DNA of 11,996 nucleotides from an uncultured beta proteobacterium. Its GTDB lineage: Bacteria; Pseudomonadota; Gammaproteobacteria; Burkholderiales; Burkholderiaceae. The notes beneath the pieces were generated by a model, which was not told the origin of the DNA, did no database searches, and worked only from the letters and a program-made list of their open reading frames with translations. Positions 1-6,951 of this stretch are shown piece after piece (the first letter of the stretch is position 1; each line of letters opens with the position of its first letter). A program made the position numbers and the translations under genes. The stretch covers positions 1 through 11,996 of the forward strand of contig CAJAFJ010000195.1 in assembly GCA_903938955.1 (NCBI GenBank). The letters are read 5' to 3'.

Positions 1-1212
1 CTGCCGAACGGGCGACTGGCAGAGGCGGCATTTTTGAACGTCGACCGGAGGCGATTTGTGCAGGTAGAGGTTTTCCGAGCGCCCGCTCTTGTCGCCCAGC
101 ATGAACAGAAAACCTTGTGGCCAGCGCTTGAGGCTGGCGATGGCCAGCGACACATTGGACTCCTGGTTGCCCACAAAATAGTCGCACCGCGCGGCCAGCA
201 GGGCGTCGATCAACACCTCATCGCCGACGGTGCGGCCCGAGTGGCCCTGCATGTGCACGCCGGTGTTGGAGTTGCTGCGCAGGGCCGGTGTCGTGACCAC
301 GCGCCCGGCATAACGGGTATTGAACGCGGTATGCACATCGACCGAGTCCGTCAGCAGGAAGATGCCGATGCCCGGGTTGATTTCGATGATGCGGTCAATA
401 AAACCGGCGTATTTTTCATTGGTTTGGTGCAGGCCGGAGGATTCGTAAATCTTGTCCGAGCCGCGAATGTGCACGGCCACCCAGTGGCGCCCTTGCATAT
501 GGGTTTGGTAGAACTGCTCGACGCGCGCGCGGATGTCAGGCAAGGGGCGCAGGTATTTAGCAAACAGTTCGAGGTAAATGTCGTCGTCGCTCAGGCCGAA
601 GTAGCGTGAGTCCGGGCCGATCCAGGGGCGCAGCGAGCTGACGGTCATGTAGAAGTCACTGACCACCACCTCTTCGTCCCGGTTGAGCAGGTATTGCGCG
701 GCCAGCAGCGCGTGCGGCCCGGTCCATTTGTTGACGTTGTTGTCCTGCAGGTTGTCACGCGTCCACTTGGGCGGGTAGATCGACGCATCGGTCGGGAGTT
801 CAGACAGTTTGGCCTCAGACAGGGGTTCGAAGTACAACTCGAAGGCATTGCCCCCGTGGCCATCGCTGAACAGGCTGTTGTCGCCCCATTGCACGATGGG
901 CGTGCGGTGTGTCAGTTCAGCCAGCAGGGCCTGGCCCATGACGTGGTGCACGTCGCTCCAGAACCCGTAGCCCCAGGCTTTGATCAGCAGGTACTGGGGG
1001 CGGGTGGGCGGCTCGGTGGTTTCGCTCAGCCTGAACGTGTCGCTCACGCCATAAGCCTGGGACACGGCCGCCAGCAGGTTGCGGGCAATCGGGTCTTGCC
1101 CGCCAAAGCGCAAGTAGCGTCGCAGGTAGAGCTCGGCTTGCGGGTAATTTTCGGCAAACAGCATCTGCCCTGCTTGGTCCAGTTCGGACGGGAGGTCGAC
1201 GTTCTGATTCAT
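1..1212 (-). CDS. NodZ/FUT8-like (GT23-like) glycosyltransferase, partial at left edge
   Basis: This frame is open from an ATG at 1212 to the left edge (404 codons, no stop), so the C-terminus is missing. GGAG lies 9 nt before the start. Residues about 15-55 form a helical, TPR-like hairpin. Residues 74-105 (QYLLIKAWGYGFWSDVHHV) fit an N-terminal Rossmann-like half. Residues 245-254 (VAVHIRGSDK) resemble the HxRRTDK motif of alpha-1,6-fucosyltransferases, with H248, R250 and D253 kept but the second Arg replaced by Gly. Residues 286-290 (LLTDS) and 335-355 (ending YFVGNQESNVS) match the later nucleotide-sugar-binding region of that fold. The likely role is transfer of a sugar, possibly fucose or another deoxysugar, to a protein or glycan; donor and acceptor are unknown. 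Near the edge C395 and C398 form a CxxC. The gene follows the SPINDLY-type gene by 32 bp and is probably cotranscribed with it. The family call rests on motif recognition and is moderately sure. Confidence 0.7.
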   Translation of the reverse strand, partial: MNQNVDLPSELDQAGQMLFAENYPQAELYLRRYLRFGGQDPIARNLLAAVSQAYGVSDTFRLSETTEPPTRPQYLLIKAWGYGFWSDVHHVMGQALLAELTHRTPIVQWGDNSLFSDGHGGNAFELYFEPLSEAKLSELPTDASIYPPKWTRDNLQDNNVNKWTGPHALLAAQYLLNRDEEVVVSDFYMTVSSLRPWIGPDSRYFGLSDDDIYLELFAKYLRPLPDIRARVEQFYQTHMQGRHWVAVHIRGSDKIYESSGLHQTNEKYAGFIDRIIEINPGIGIFLLTDSVDVHTAFNTRYAGRVVTTPALRSNSNTGVHMQGHSGRTVGDEVLIDALLAARCDYFVGNQESNVSLAIASLKRWPQGFLFMLGDKSGRSENLYLHKSPPVDVQKCRLCQSPVRQ

Positions 1213-1244
1213 TCGGTAAGGCTCCGCATCGGTGCGCGTTGGGG

Positions 1245-3665
1245 TTACAGGGGTTTGCGCGCCTGCATGTTCAGGCTGATTTTCTGGCCCGCGAAGACCA
1301 TGTCGCTGGTGTCCGCAAAGTGACCAAACCGGTCCACCCGTTGAATGTCAACAAAGCCGGCATTGAGCAGGAAGCCGCTCAGGAACTCGGCCGTCAAGCC
1401 GACCTGGTGGTAATCGTAGGCGTCCATGTGGCCACCAAAGATCATCCGCATGGCCATGAAGCGGTCCGGCATCGTCAGTTGTTTGTTCAGGATGAGGCCC
1501 GCCAGCACCTCCAGGTCAGGCACGCTGATTTGCACCATGCCGCCGGGTTGGAGCACGCGCCGCCATTCCAGTAGGGTGCGCTGCAGTTCTTCCTTGTAAT
1601 CCAGGTGCTCCAGCAGGTGCGAGGCGTAGACGGTTTCAAAACTATGGTCGGCAAAGCGGGACAGGTCGTTGGCGTTGCCCAGGTGGTCTACGTTGGGGCC
1701 GGGCAGGGCGTTGAGCACCTCCCAGCCGTCACTGCGCACTTTGCCGCCAAGGTGCAGGCGCCGCGTGACAGGGGTCGTCACGGCGGCCACAGGGGTTGGG
1801 GTTGAAGAGGTCATGGCGGGGTCCGGTTGGCTGGGCTGTAGTCCCGCCAGGGTGGTTTCGAGTTTCTGGCAGAACTGGTCGGTGTCAAACAGCGCGTGGG
1901 TGTGGCGGTTGGCGGCCAATTGGGCCTTGATGGCGGCCAGTCGCGCCGGGTCGGTCGCGAGGCTGAGGGCCAGGGCTTCGTAGCCGGGCAGCGAGTCGGC
2001 AATCAGTTCGGGCAGGCCGATCGCGTGCAGCAGACTGCCCGCGACGCGTGAAGGAAAGGCGTTGCCCATGTAGGTCACGACCGGCAGGCCCGCCATCAGG
2101 GCATCGGCGGCGGTGGTGTGGGCGTTGTACGGGTGGGTGTCGAGAAACAGGTCGGCTTGCCGGTAGCGCGCCAAGTGGTCTTCGACCAGCGGGACGCGGC
2201 CTGCAAACACCAGGCGGGACGGGTCAATGCCACGCAGGGTGGCTTCTTTGCGCAAATTGCGCTGCGCGATGTCTGCGCGCGACATCAGCCACAACACGCT
2301 GCCGGGCACTTGCGCCAGCAGCCGCATCCAGACATCAAAAACGGGCGGTGATATTTTGTAGTCGTGGCTGAAGGAGCAGAAAACGATGCCCTCGTCAGGC
2401 AGGCCGCATTCAGCCCGGGTCGGCGTGCGCTCCGAAATGCGCACGCTGGTGTCGGTGGGCAGATAGGTGTCGGGCAGGTAGGCCACTTGTTCACAATAAA
2501 AGGGCTGATGCTCAGGCGGGATGATGTGTCGATCGGCCAGGATGTAGTCGTAATAGTCGGTGCCCATGGAGCCGGGGTAGCCCAGGTAGTTGACTTGCAC
2601 CGGCGCTGGCCGGCGGGCAAAGATGTCGGTGCGGGTGTCCGACGTGAAGCCGCCCAGGTCGACGGCGATGTCGACTTCCATGTCGCGCATCAATTGAGCG
2701 ATCTCGGCCGGCGTCATGTCCCGCGCGTCAATGAATTTGTCAAACGACTTGAGCATGCGGGCCCGCAATCGGCTCTGGTCGTCCACGCCGAGTGAAATGG
2801 CGATGGTCTCAAAGCGCGATTTGTCATGCCGTTCAAACACGCCCGCCATCAGGTGGCCGACCGGGTGTTCGCGGAAATCGGGCGAGACGTAAGCCAGGCG
2901 AATTTTGTCGTGTGTGTAGCGCTCCCCGCGCCACAGCGGGTTCGGGTTGGGCGGGCAAAAGTGGGCCGCAAATGTTTTGGCCGCCACCAGGTGGTCTTTG
3001 GCTTCGTCGGAGATCGACATGAAGGCCAGCGATTTGCAGACACGTTTGCCGGCTTGCACGCCGTCAACGATGTGCTGGCTCAAGGGGCCAAAATCGGTCC
3101 AGTCGCAGATGTGCATGCGTTCGTAGAACAGCAGGCCCGGCGCGTAGTCGTAATCCGGTTTGACTTGCATCAGGCGCTCAAACAGGGCGATGGCTTGTTC
3201 GCTTTGTTTGAACTCGGTCAGCATGATGCCGCAGTTGCCCAACGCGCTGGCATGGTTGGGTTGCGTGGTCAGGATGGTGTTGAATCGTTCGAGCGCCTGG
3301 GTGTGACGAAACATGCTGCGCAGCAAGGCGCCGCTGTTGAGCAGCACTTCGGCGTAATCCGGCTGGATTTCAAGGGCCGCATCAAAACTTCGCAGGGCTT
3401 CTTCTTTGTTGCCCATCGTCTGAAATACGGCCCCTTGCAGATAGCGCAAGGGCGCAAAGCCCGGGTTCGCGTCAACACCGCGCTGGCACAGGGCCAGGGC
3501 CTGGGGGATCTGGCCCGCATTCATGGCGATCAGGCCGAGTGAATACAGCGCATGTGCGTTGCCTGGGTCGATGTTGAGAGCAGCGTTGAACAGGGTGACG
3601 GCTTGATCCAGCTTGCCTTGGTTTTGGAATTCAATGGCTTTTATCAGGTTATCGGCAACTGTCAT
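1245..3665 (-). CDS. TPR / SPINDLY-type O-GlcNAc transferase-like protein with C-terminal methyltransferase domain
   Basis: The protein has 806 residues from ATG 3665, which has AGGA 8 nt upstream; the frame stays open to a TTG at 3722, but that extension looks non-conserved. Residues 1-173 form about five TPRs. Residues about 255-610 match the GT41 catalytic region of O-GlcNAc transferases: HPVGHLM at 267-273 (counterpart of the catalytic-site His of human OGT), RRPAPVQ near 351, YKISP with K437 (counterpart of the UDP-binding Lys), and HTT at 516-518 (UDP contacts). A Pro/Thr/Ala-rich linker (about 611-635) leads to residues 636-806, which resemble the predicted SAM-methyltransferase family with LHLGGK, ASHLLEHL and VLQPGG motifs. 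The protein is probably cytoplasmic, adding a sugar to Ser/Thr of protein substrates recognised by the TPRs, perhaps with methylation. Such proteins often lie near flagellar genes in betaproteobacteria, so flagellin is a plausible target (inference). fliE lies 76 bp upstream and the NodZ-like gene 32 bp downstream. Confidence 0.88.
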   Translation of the reverse strand: MTVADNLIKAIEFQNQGKLDQAVTLFNAALNIDPGNAHALYSLGLIAMNAGQIPQALALCQRGVDANPGFAPLRYLQGAVFQTMGNKEEALRSFDAALEIQPDYAEVLLNSGALLRSMFRHTQALERFNTILTTQPNHASALGNCGIMLTEFKQSEQAIALFERLMQVKPDYDYAPGLLFYERMHICDWTDFGPLSQHIVDGVQAGKRVCKSLAFMSISDEAKDHLVAAKTFAAHFCPPNPNPLWRGERYTHDKIRLAYVSPDFREHPVGHLMAGVFERHDKSRFETIAISLGVDDQSRLRARMLKSFDKFIDARDMTPAEIAQLMRDMEVDIAVDLGGFTSDTRTDIFARRPAPVQVNYLGYPGSMGTDYYDYILADRHIIPPEHQPFYCEQVAYLPDTYLPTDTSVRISERTPTRAECGLPDEGIVFCSFSHDYKISPPVFDVWMRLLAQVPGSVLWLMSRADIAQRNLRKEATLRGIDPSRLVFAGRVPLVEDHLARYRQADLFLDTHPYNAHTTAADALMAGLPVVTYMGNAFPSRVAGSLLHAIGLPELIADSLPGYEALALSLATDPARLAAIKAQLAANRHTHALFDTDQFCQKLETTLAGLQPSQPDPAMTSSTPTPVAAVTTPVTRRLHLGGKVRSDGWEVLNALPGPNVDHLGNANDLSRFADHSFETVYASHLLEHLDYKEELQRTLLEWRRVLQPGGMVQISVPDLEVLAGLILNKQLTMPDRFMAMRMIFGGHMDAYDYHQVGLTAEFLSGFLLNAGFVDIQRVDRFGHFADTSDMVFAGQKISLNMQARKPL

Positions 3666-3741
3666 CTTGACTGTCCTGGAGTTTGGCAAGGGGAACGAGG
3701 ATTTTTCGCAGGGATTAGCCAAGGTGGGGCCACATGGGAAA

Positions 3742-4059
3742 TCACACCTGCATATTCATGATGTCAGTGTAAGCCTGCACCATGCGGTTGCGCACATGCA
3801 GCGTGGCCTGAAACCCGATTTGAGCTTTCTGGATCGCCACCATGGTTTGTTCCAGACTCACAGTGGGGTTTTCCATTTGCACTTCTTTTTGCAGTCGGGT
3901 CGCGTCGTTTTGGGCTGCGCTGACTGAAGTGAGGGCACTTTTCAGGGCACCCGAAAATCCGCCTTCCGCGCTGCCCGTGACCTCGCTTGGCGAGAGGCGC
4001 GGCGCCATGCCGGGGCGCACCGTGGTGGGCATTGTGGTGGGTGATAGTCGGAGTTCCAT
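3742..4059 (-). CDS. fliE: Flagellar hook-basal body protein FliE
   Basis: The product is 105 residues, a normal FliE length. FliE joins the MS ring to the proximal rod and is needed for export of the rod proteins. The C-terminal half is characteristic: the run from NPTVSLEQTMVAIQKAQ through FQATLHVRNRMVQAYTDIM, ending MNMQV, is the amphipathic helical rod-type segment of the family. The N-terminal part is Pro/Ser/Thr-rich and variable. The start at ATG 4059 has AGGGA 8 nt before it; the frame stays open far upstream into the antisense of fliF, but that extension is not FliE-like. fliE is transcribed away from fliF, as in enteric bacteria. The next gene in the same direction is the SPINDLY-type gene, with no convincing terminator in the 76 bp between them. 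Confidence 0.96.
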   Translation of the reverse strand: MELRLSPTTMPTTVRPGMAPRLSPSEVTGSAEGGFSGALKSALTSVSAAQNDATRLQKEVQMENPTVSLEQTMVAIQKAQIGFQATLHVRNRMVQAYTDIMNMQV

Positions 4060-4075
4060 GGGGCTTTTCCCTGAA

Positions 4076-4136
4076 AAGTAAGGGGTGATGGATGCTAAAG
4101 CCGCAACTCCCAAAACATTAATTTGAAGTAAGGGGT
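4076..4136. repeat. Pair of 11-bp direct repeats, 50 bp apart
   Basis: AAGTAAGGGGT occurs exactly at 4076-4086 and again at 4126-4136. The offset of 50 bp is close to five turns of DNA, so both copies would face the same side of the helix. Both lie in the fliE/fliF control region, the first about 20 bp from the fliE start. They could be binding sites for a regulator, but two copies of an 11-mer may also be chance or an old duplication. Confidence 0.5.
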
Positions 4137-4194
4137 AAAACCCCATCTTATTAAGCTCATGTTTTCGGGGTGGGGTCGAATAATCGCAAGCATT

Positions 4195-4216
4195 GGTGGT
4201 GCAAAATCGCGCCACC
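4195..4216 (+). promoter_or_regulatory. Hairpin in the presumed fliF leader
   Basis: GGTGGTGC (4195-4202) can pair with GCGCCACC (4209-4216) as an 8-bp stem, including one G-U in RNA, around a 6-nt AAAATC loop. It ends 17 nt before the fliF ATG. The distal arm overlaps CCACCCCG (4212-4219), which can instead pair with CGGGGTGG at 4166-4173. The structures are seen in the sequence; any role in controlling fliF translation or transcription is inference. Confidence 0.4.
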
Positions 4217-4233
4217 CCGTACTGGATCTCACC

Positions 4234-5925
4234 ATGTCTTCCGCTCTTGCTGTTCCCGCTAATCCCACCCTTTCCCAGCGCTTTGCCGGGCTGGAGCAGG
4301 CCCAAAGGCTGCGCATTGGCCTGGGTCTCGCTTTGTTCATCGCCATTGGCATCATCGGCCTGATGATGGGGCGCCAAGCCGAGTGGCGGGTGCTGTATGC
4401 CAATCTGGCCGAGAAAGACGGGGGCGCGATCGTGGCCCAGTTGACGACCATGAACATTCCTTATAAGCATGCGGACGGTGGCGGTGCTATTTTGGTGCCG
4501 GCTGACAAGGTGTATGACACGCGTTTGCGCCTGGCCTCGCAAGGTTTGCCCAAGGGTGCGGTCACAGGTTTTGAGAGTATGGATGGCAACCGTTTTGGTA
4601 TGACGCAGTTTCAGGAGCGTCTGGCGTTTCAGCGTGGCTTGGAGGGGGAGTTGACGCGTTCGATTCAGGCGCTGTCATCGGTGTCGAGTGCGCGGGTGCA
4701 TTTGGCGTTGCCCAATCAGAATGGTTTTTTCCGTGAGCAGCAAAAACCCACAGCCTCGGTGGTGGTGGGTTTGAATGCCGGTCGCACGCTGGACCGGGCT
4801 CAACTGGCCGGTATTGTTCATCTGGTGTCCTCCAGTGTCCCGGAGATGAATCCCAGTGCCGTGAGTGTGCTCGATGACTCTGGCAAACTGCTGTCCAACC
4901 CGCCTGATGGCTCCGGCCCGGGCGGGGCAGACGCGCAGCAAATGCAATATGTGCAGCAGCTGGAGGCGCTTTACAGTCGCCGTATTCTGGATATTCTGGA
5001 GCCGGTGGTGGGTCGGGAGAACGTCAAGGCGCAGGTCACCGCCGAGCTGGATTTTTCGCAGACCGAGTCCACCTCCGAGTCGCATAAGCCCAACCAATTG
5101 CCTGATTCAACGGCGATTCGCAGCCAGCAAACGTCGGAAAGTACGGGCGGTACTGGCGCTGGTGGCCCGCCTTCTGGCGTGCCGGGTGCCACGACCAACC
5201 AGCCACCGGCTGCCTCTGCGGCGCCCATCAATGGTGCGGCCCAAGCCTTGACACCCGCCGGAGGCGCTGCTGCAGGTGCCGCGGCAGCCAGCGGCCCGAC
5301 CAAACGCGAGTCCATCATCAACTACGAGGTGGACAAGACCATCCGGGTGGTGCGTGGCAGCACCGGCATGGTGAAGCGGATCACCGCCGCGGTGGTGTTG
5401 AACAACCAGTCCGTGACCGATGCCAAAGGCAAAACGACCTCCACACCCCTGACGCCTGAACAGATTGAAAAAATGACCGCGCTGGTGCGTGAAACCATTG
5501 GCTTTAACAAGGAGCGGGGCGACTCCGTGAACCTCATGAATGCCCCGTTTGCGCCAGAAAAAATCGCAGTGAACGACTTGCCTATCTGGAAGCAAGCTGA
5601 ATTTCAGGATCTGGCACGCAGTTTGGCCTGGCCCGTGGGCACCCTGTTGTTTGGTGCGCTGGTGTTGCTGGGGGTGATCAAACCCGCGCTGAAAGTGATG
5701 GCGCATGCACCACAACCCGCAGCAATGTCGACCCACCAACTGGATGCCATTGAGTCAGAAGAGCCCGAACGGGCCAAGCTGGCCGCCCCGGCCCGTTCCA
5801 ACGAGCCGGTGCTGCCCACAGTGGGTGAGTTGGCGATTGAAGACGCGCGCAAATTGACACGCGACAATCCAGCGGCAGTGGCTAACATTGTCAAAAGCTG
5901 GATTAATGGCGAGGCGCCGGCCTGA
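4234..5925 (+). CDS. fliF: Flagellar MS-ring protein FliF
   Basis: The product has 563 residues, the usual FliF length. FliF forms the inner-membrane MS ring that carries the C ring and houses the export gate. Two membrane segments are visible, at about 28-46 and 462-483, flanking a periplasmic region with the ring-building domains; SQGLPKG and the FQRGLEGELTRSI stretch are typical of the family. Residues 531-560 (from ELAIEDARKLTRDNP to KSWINGE) are the cytoplasmic tail that binds FliG. Residues 305-355 are an Ala/Gly/Pro-rich low-complexity insert just before the conserved INYEVDKTI stretch. The start was set at ATG 4234 (MSSALAVP), with GGA a short distance upstream; an in-frame ATG at 4159 would add 25 residues that do not look like FliF and would cover the leader hairpins. 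It is the first gene of the rightward operon, 25 bp before fliG. Confidence 0.97.
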   Translation: MSSALAVPANPTLSQRFAGLEQAQRLRIGLGLALFIAIGIIGLMMGRQAEWRVLYANLAEKDGGAIVAQLTTMNIPYKHADGGGAILVPADKVYDTRLRLASQGLPKGAVTGFESMDGNRFGMTQFQERLAFQRGLEGELTRSIQALSSVSSARVHLALPNQNGFFREQQKPTASVVVGLNAGRTLDRAQLAGIVHLVSSSVPEMNPSAVSVLDDSGKLLSNPPDGSGPGGADAQQMQYVQQLEALYSRRILDILEPVVGRENVKAQVTAELDFSQTESTSESHKPNQLPDSTAIRSQQTSESTGGTGAGGPPSGVPGATTNQPPAASAAPINGAAQALTPAGGAAAGAAAASGPTKRESIINYEVDKTIRVVRGSTGMVKRITAAVVLNNQSVTDAKGKTTSTPLTPEQIEKMTALVRETIGFNKERGDSVNLMNAPFAPEKIAVNDLPIWKQAEFQDLARSLAWPVGTLLFGALVLLGVIKPALKVMAHAPQPAAMSTHQLDAIESEEPERAKLAAPARSNEPVLPTVGELAIEDARKLTRDNPAAVANIVKSWINGEAPA

Positions 5926-5950
5926 TCGGTGCCAATCAGAGTAAATAACG

Positions 5951-6949
5951 ATGTCTCAACCTGACGGTCTGCAGGATGCTGCAATTTTGATGATGTCCCT
6001 CGGCGAGGAGGAGGCTGCACAGGTGTTCAAGCACCTCTCCCCCAAAGAAGTTCAAAAACTGGGCGAGGCGATTGCCAAAACCAAGGTGATTACGCGCGAG
6101 CGGGTGGACGAAGTGGTGGACCGGTTTACCGGCATTGCGGCCGCCCACAGCTTGCTGGTGTCCGACTCGGGCGACTATGTGCGCTCGGTGCTGAAGCGGG
6201 CGCTGGGCGATGACAAGGCCACGCTGCTGATTGACCGCATTTTGCAGGGCGGCGACGTCTCGGGCATCGAGAGCCTGAAGTGGATGGACCCCTCGTCCGT
6301 GGCGGAGCTCTTGCGCAACGAGCACCCGCAAATTGTGGCGGCCATTTTGGTTCACCTGGACTTTGACCAGGCGGCCGATGTGATGAAGTTCTTTACCGAG
6401 CGCCAGCGCAATGAAGTGATGCTGCGCGTGGCGACGATGGAGGGTATTCAGCCCTCGGCCTTGAAGGATTTGAACGAGGTGCTGTTCCATGTGCTGGCCG
6501 GTGGCGACAAGGTGCGCAAATCGTCGTTGGGCGGTATCAAGACGGCGGCCGAGATGATCAACTTGATGGGCTCGGCCATTGAGGGCACGGTGATTGAGTC
6601 GATTCGCAACCACGATCCAGACCTGGCCCAGAAGATCATGGACAAGATGTTTGTCTTTGACGATGTGATGAAACTCGACGACAAGGCGATCCAGATGGTG
6701 CTGAAAGAGGTGGCCTCCGATGCGCTGATTGTGGCCCTCAAGGGCGCACAGCCCGAGCTCAAGGAGAAGTTTCTGGCCAATATGTCGTCGCGTGCCGCAG
6801 AAACCCTGCGCGAAGACCTGGAGTCGCGCGGCCCCATGCGCCTGTCCGAAGTGGAAGCGCAGCAGAAAGAAATTCTTAAAACAGTGCGTCGCCTGGCCGA
6901 TGAAGGCACCATCGTGATTGGTGGCGGTGGCGATGATGCGATGGTTTAA
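5951..6949 (+). CDS. fliG: Flagellar motor switch protein FliG
   Basis: The product has 332 residues, the standard FliG length. FliG sits on the FliF tail, interacts with the stator protein MotA, and sets rotation direction with FliM and FliN. The N-terminal region (DAAILMMSLGEEEAAQVFK, 9-27) is the FliF-binding part. EHPQ at 124-127 is the conserved middle-domain motif that contacts FliM. The C-terminal charged helix (about 277-310, with ETLREDLESRGP) is the torque-generating region, and its alternating acidic and basic residues are kept. The tail ends in a Gly-rich GGGGDD stretch. The start has only a weak ribosome-binding site (AGAG), so translation may be coupled to fliF. Only 2 bp separate its stop from the fliH start. 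Confidence 0.98.
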   Translation: MSQPDGLQDAAILMMSLGEEEAAQVFKHLSPKEVQKLGEAIAKTKVITRERVDEVVDRFTGIAAAHSLLVSDSGDYVRSVLKRALGDDKATLLIDRILQGGDVSGIESLKWMDPSSVAELLRNEHPQIVAAILVHLDFDQAADVMKFFTERQRNEVMLRVATMEGIQPSALKDLNEVLFHVLAGGDKVRKSSLGGIKTAAEMINLMGSAIEGTVIESIRNHDPDLAQKIMDKMFVFDDVMKLDDKAIQMVLKEVASDALIVALKGAQPELKEKFLANMSSRAAETLREDLESRGPMRLSEVEAQQKEILKTVRRLADEGTIVIGGGGDDAMV

Positions 6950-6951
6950 CT

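Larger units (their letters stand above)
4060..4233. promoter_or_regulatory. Divergent fliE / fliF control region
   Basis: This 174-bp non-coding stretch lies between two genes read in opposite directions, so it must hold the start signals for both, unless fliE is read from elsewhere. The middle (4110-4160) is A/T-rich compared with the genes. It contains a repeated 11-mer (AAGTAAGGGGT), a short palindrome at 4132-4144 (GGGGT and ACCCC arms around AAA), and inverted repeats near the fliF start. No convincing sigma-70 -35/-10 pair, sigma-28 or correctly spaced sigma-54 promoter was found. In many proteobacteria such class II flagellar promoters depend on FlhDC or another master regulator and have poor -35 boxes. 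The regulator here is unknown. Confidence 0.6.

Noticed and set aside
2826..3542. A 238-codon plus-strand open frame, and similar ones at 694-1323 and 2364-2795
   Set aside because: They lie opposite the clearly conserved SPINDLY-type and NodZ-like genes and have no domain pattern or good ribosome-binding sites.
3666..3722. N-terminal extension of the SPINDLY-type protein from TTG 3722
   Set aside because: The 19 extra residues do not resemble a TPR and no good ribosome-binding site precedes the TTG, whereas ATG 3665 has AGGA at the right distance.
3666..3741. Possible terminator between fliE and the SPINDLY-type gene (TTGGC and GCCAA arms)
   Set aside because: Arms are only 5 bp with a loop of about 30 nt and no adjacent T-run, so it does not qualify as an intrinsic terminator.
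4201..4215. Sigma-54-like sequence on the minus strand (TGGCGCG...TTGCA) directed at fliE
   Set aside because: The distance between the GG and GC elements is one base shorter than sigma-54 needs, and the -24 box has a mismatch. The same bases are better explained as a hairpin.
4159..4233. Earlier fliF start at ATG 4159
   Set aside because: The added 25 residues do not look like the start of FliF; initiation at 4234 gives the expected N-terminus just ahead of the first membrane segment.
4060..4542. Long upstream extension of the fliE frame to 266 codons
   Set aside because: The extension runs through the control region and the antisense of fliF. FliE is about 105 residues and the ATG at 4059 has a ribosome-binding site.
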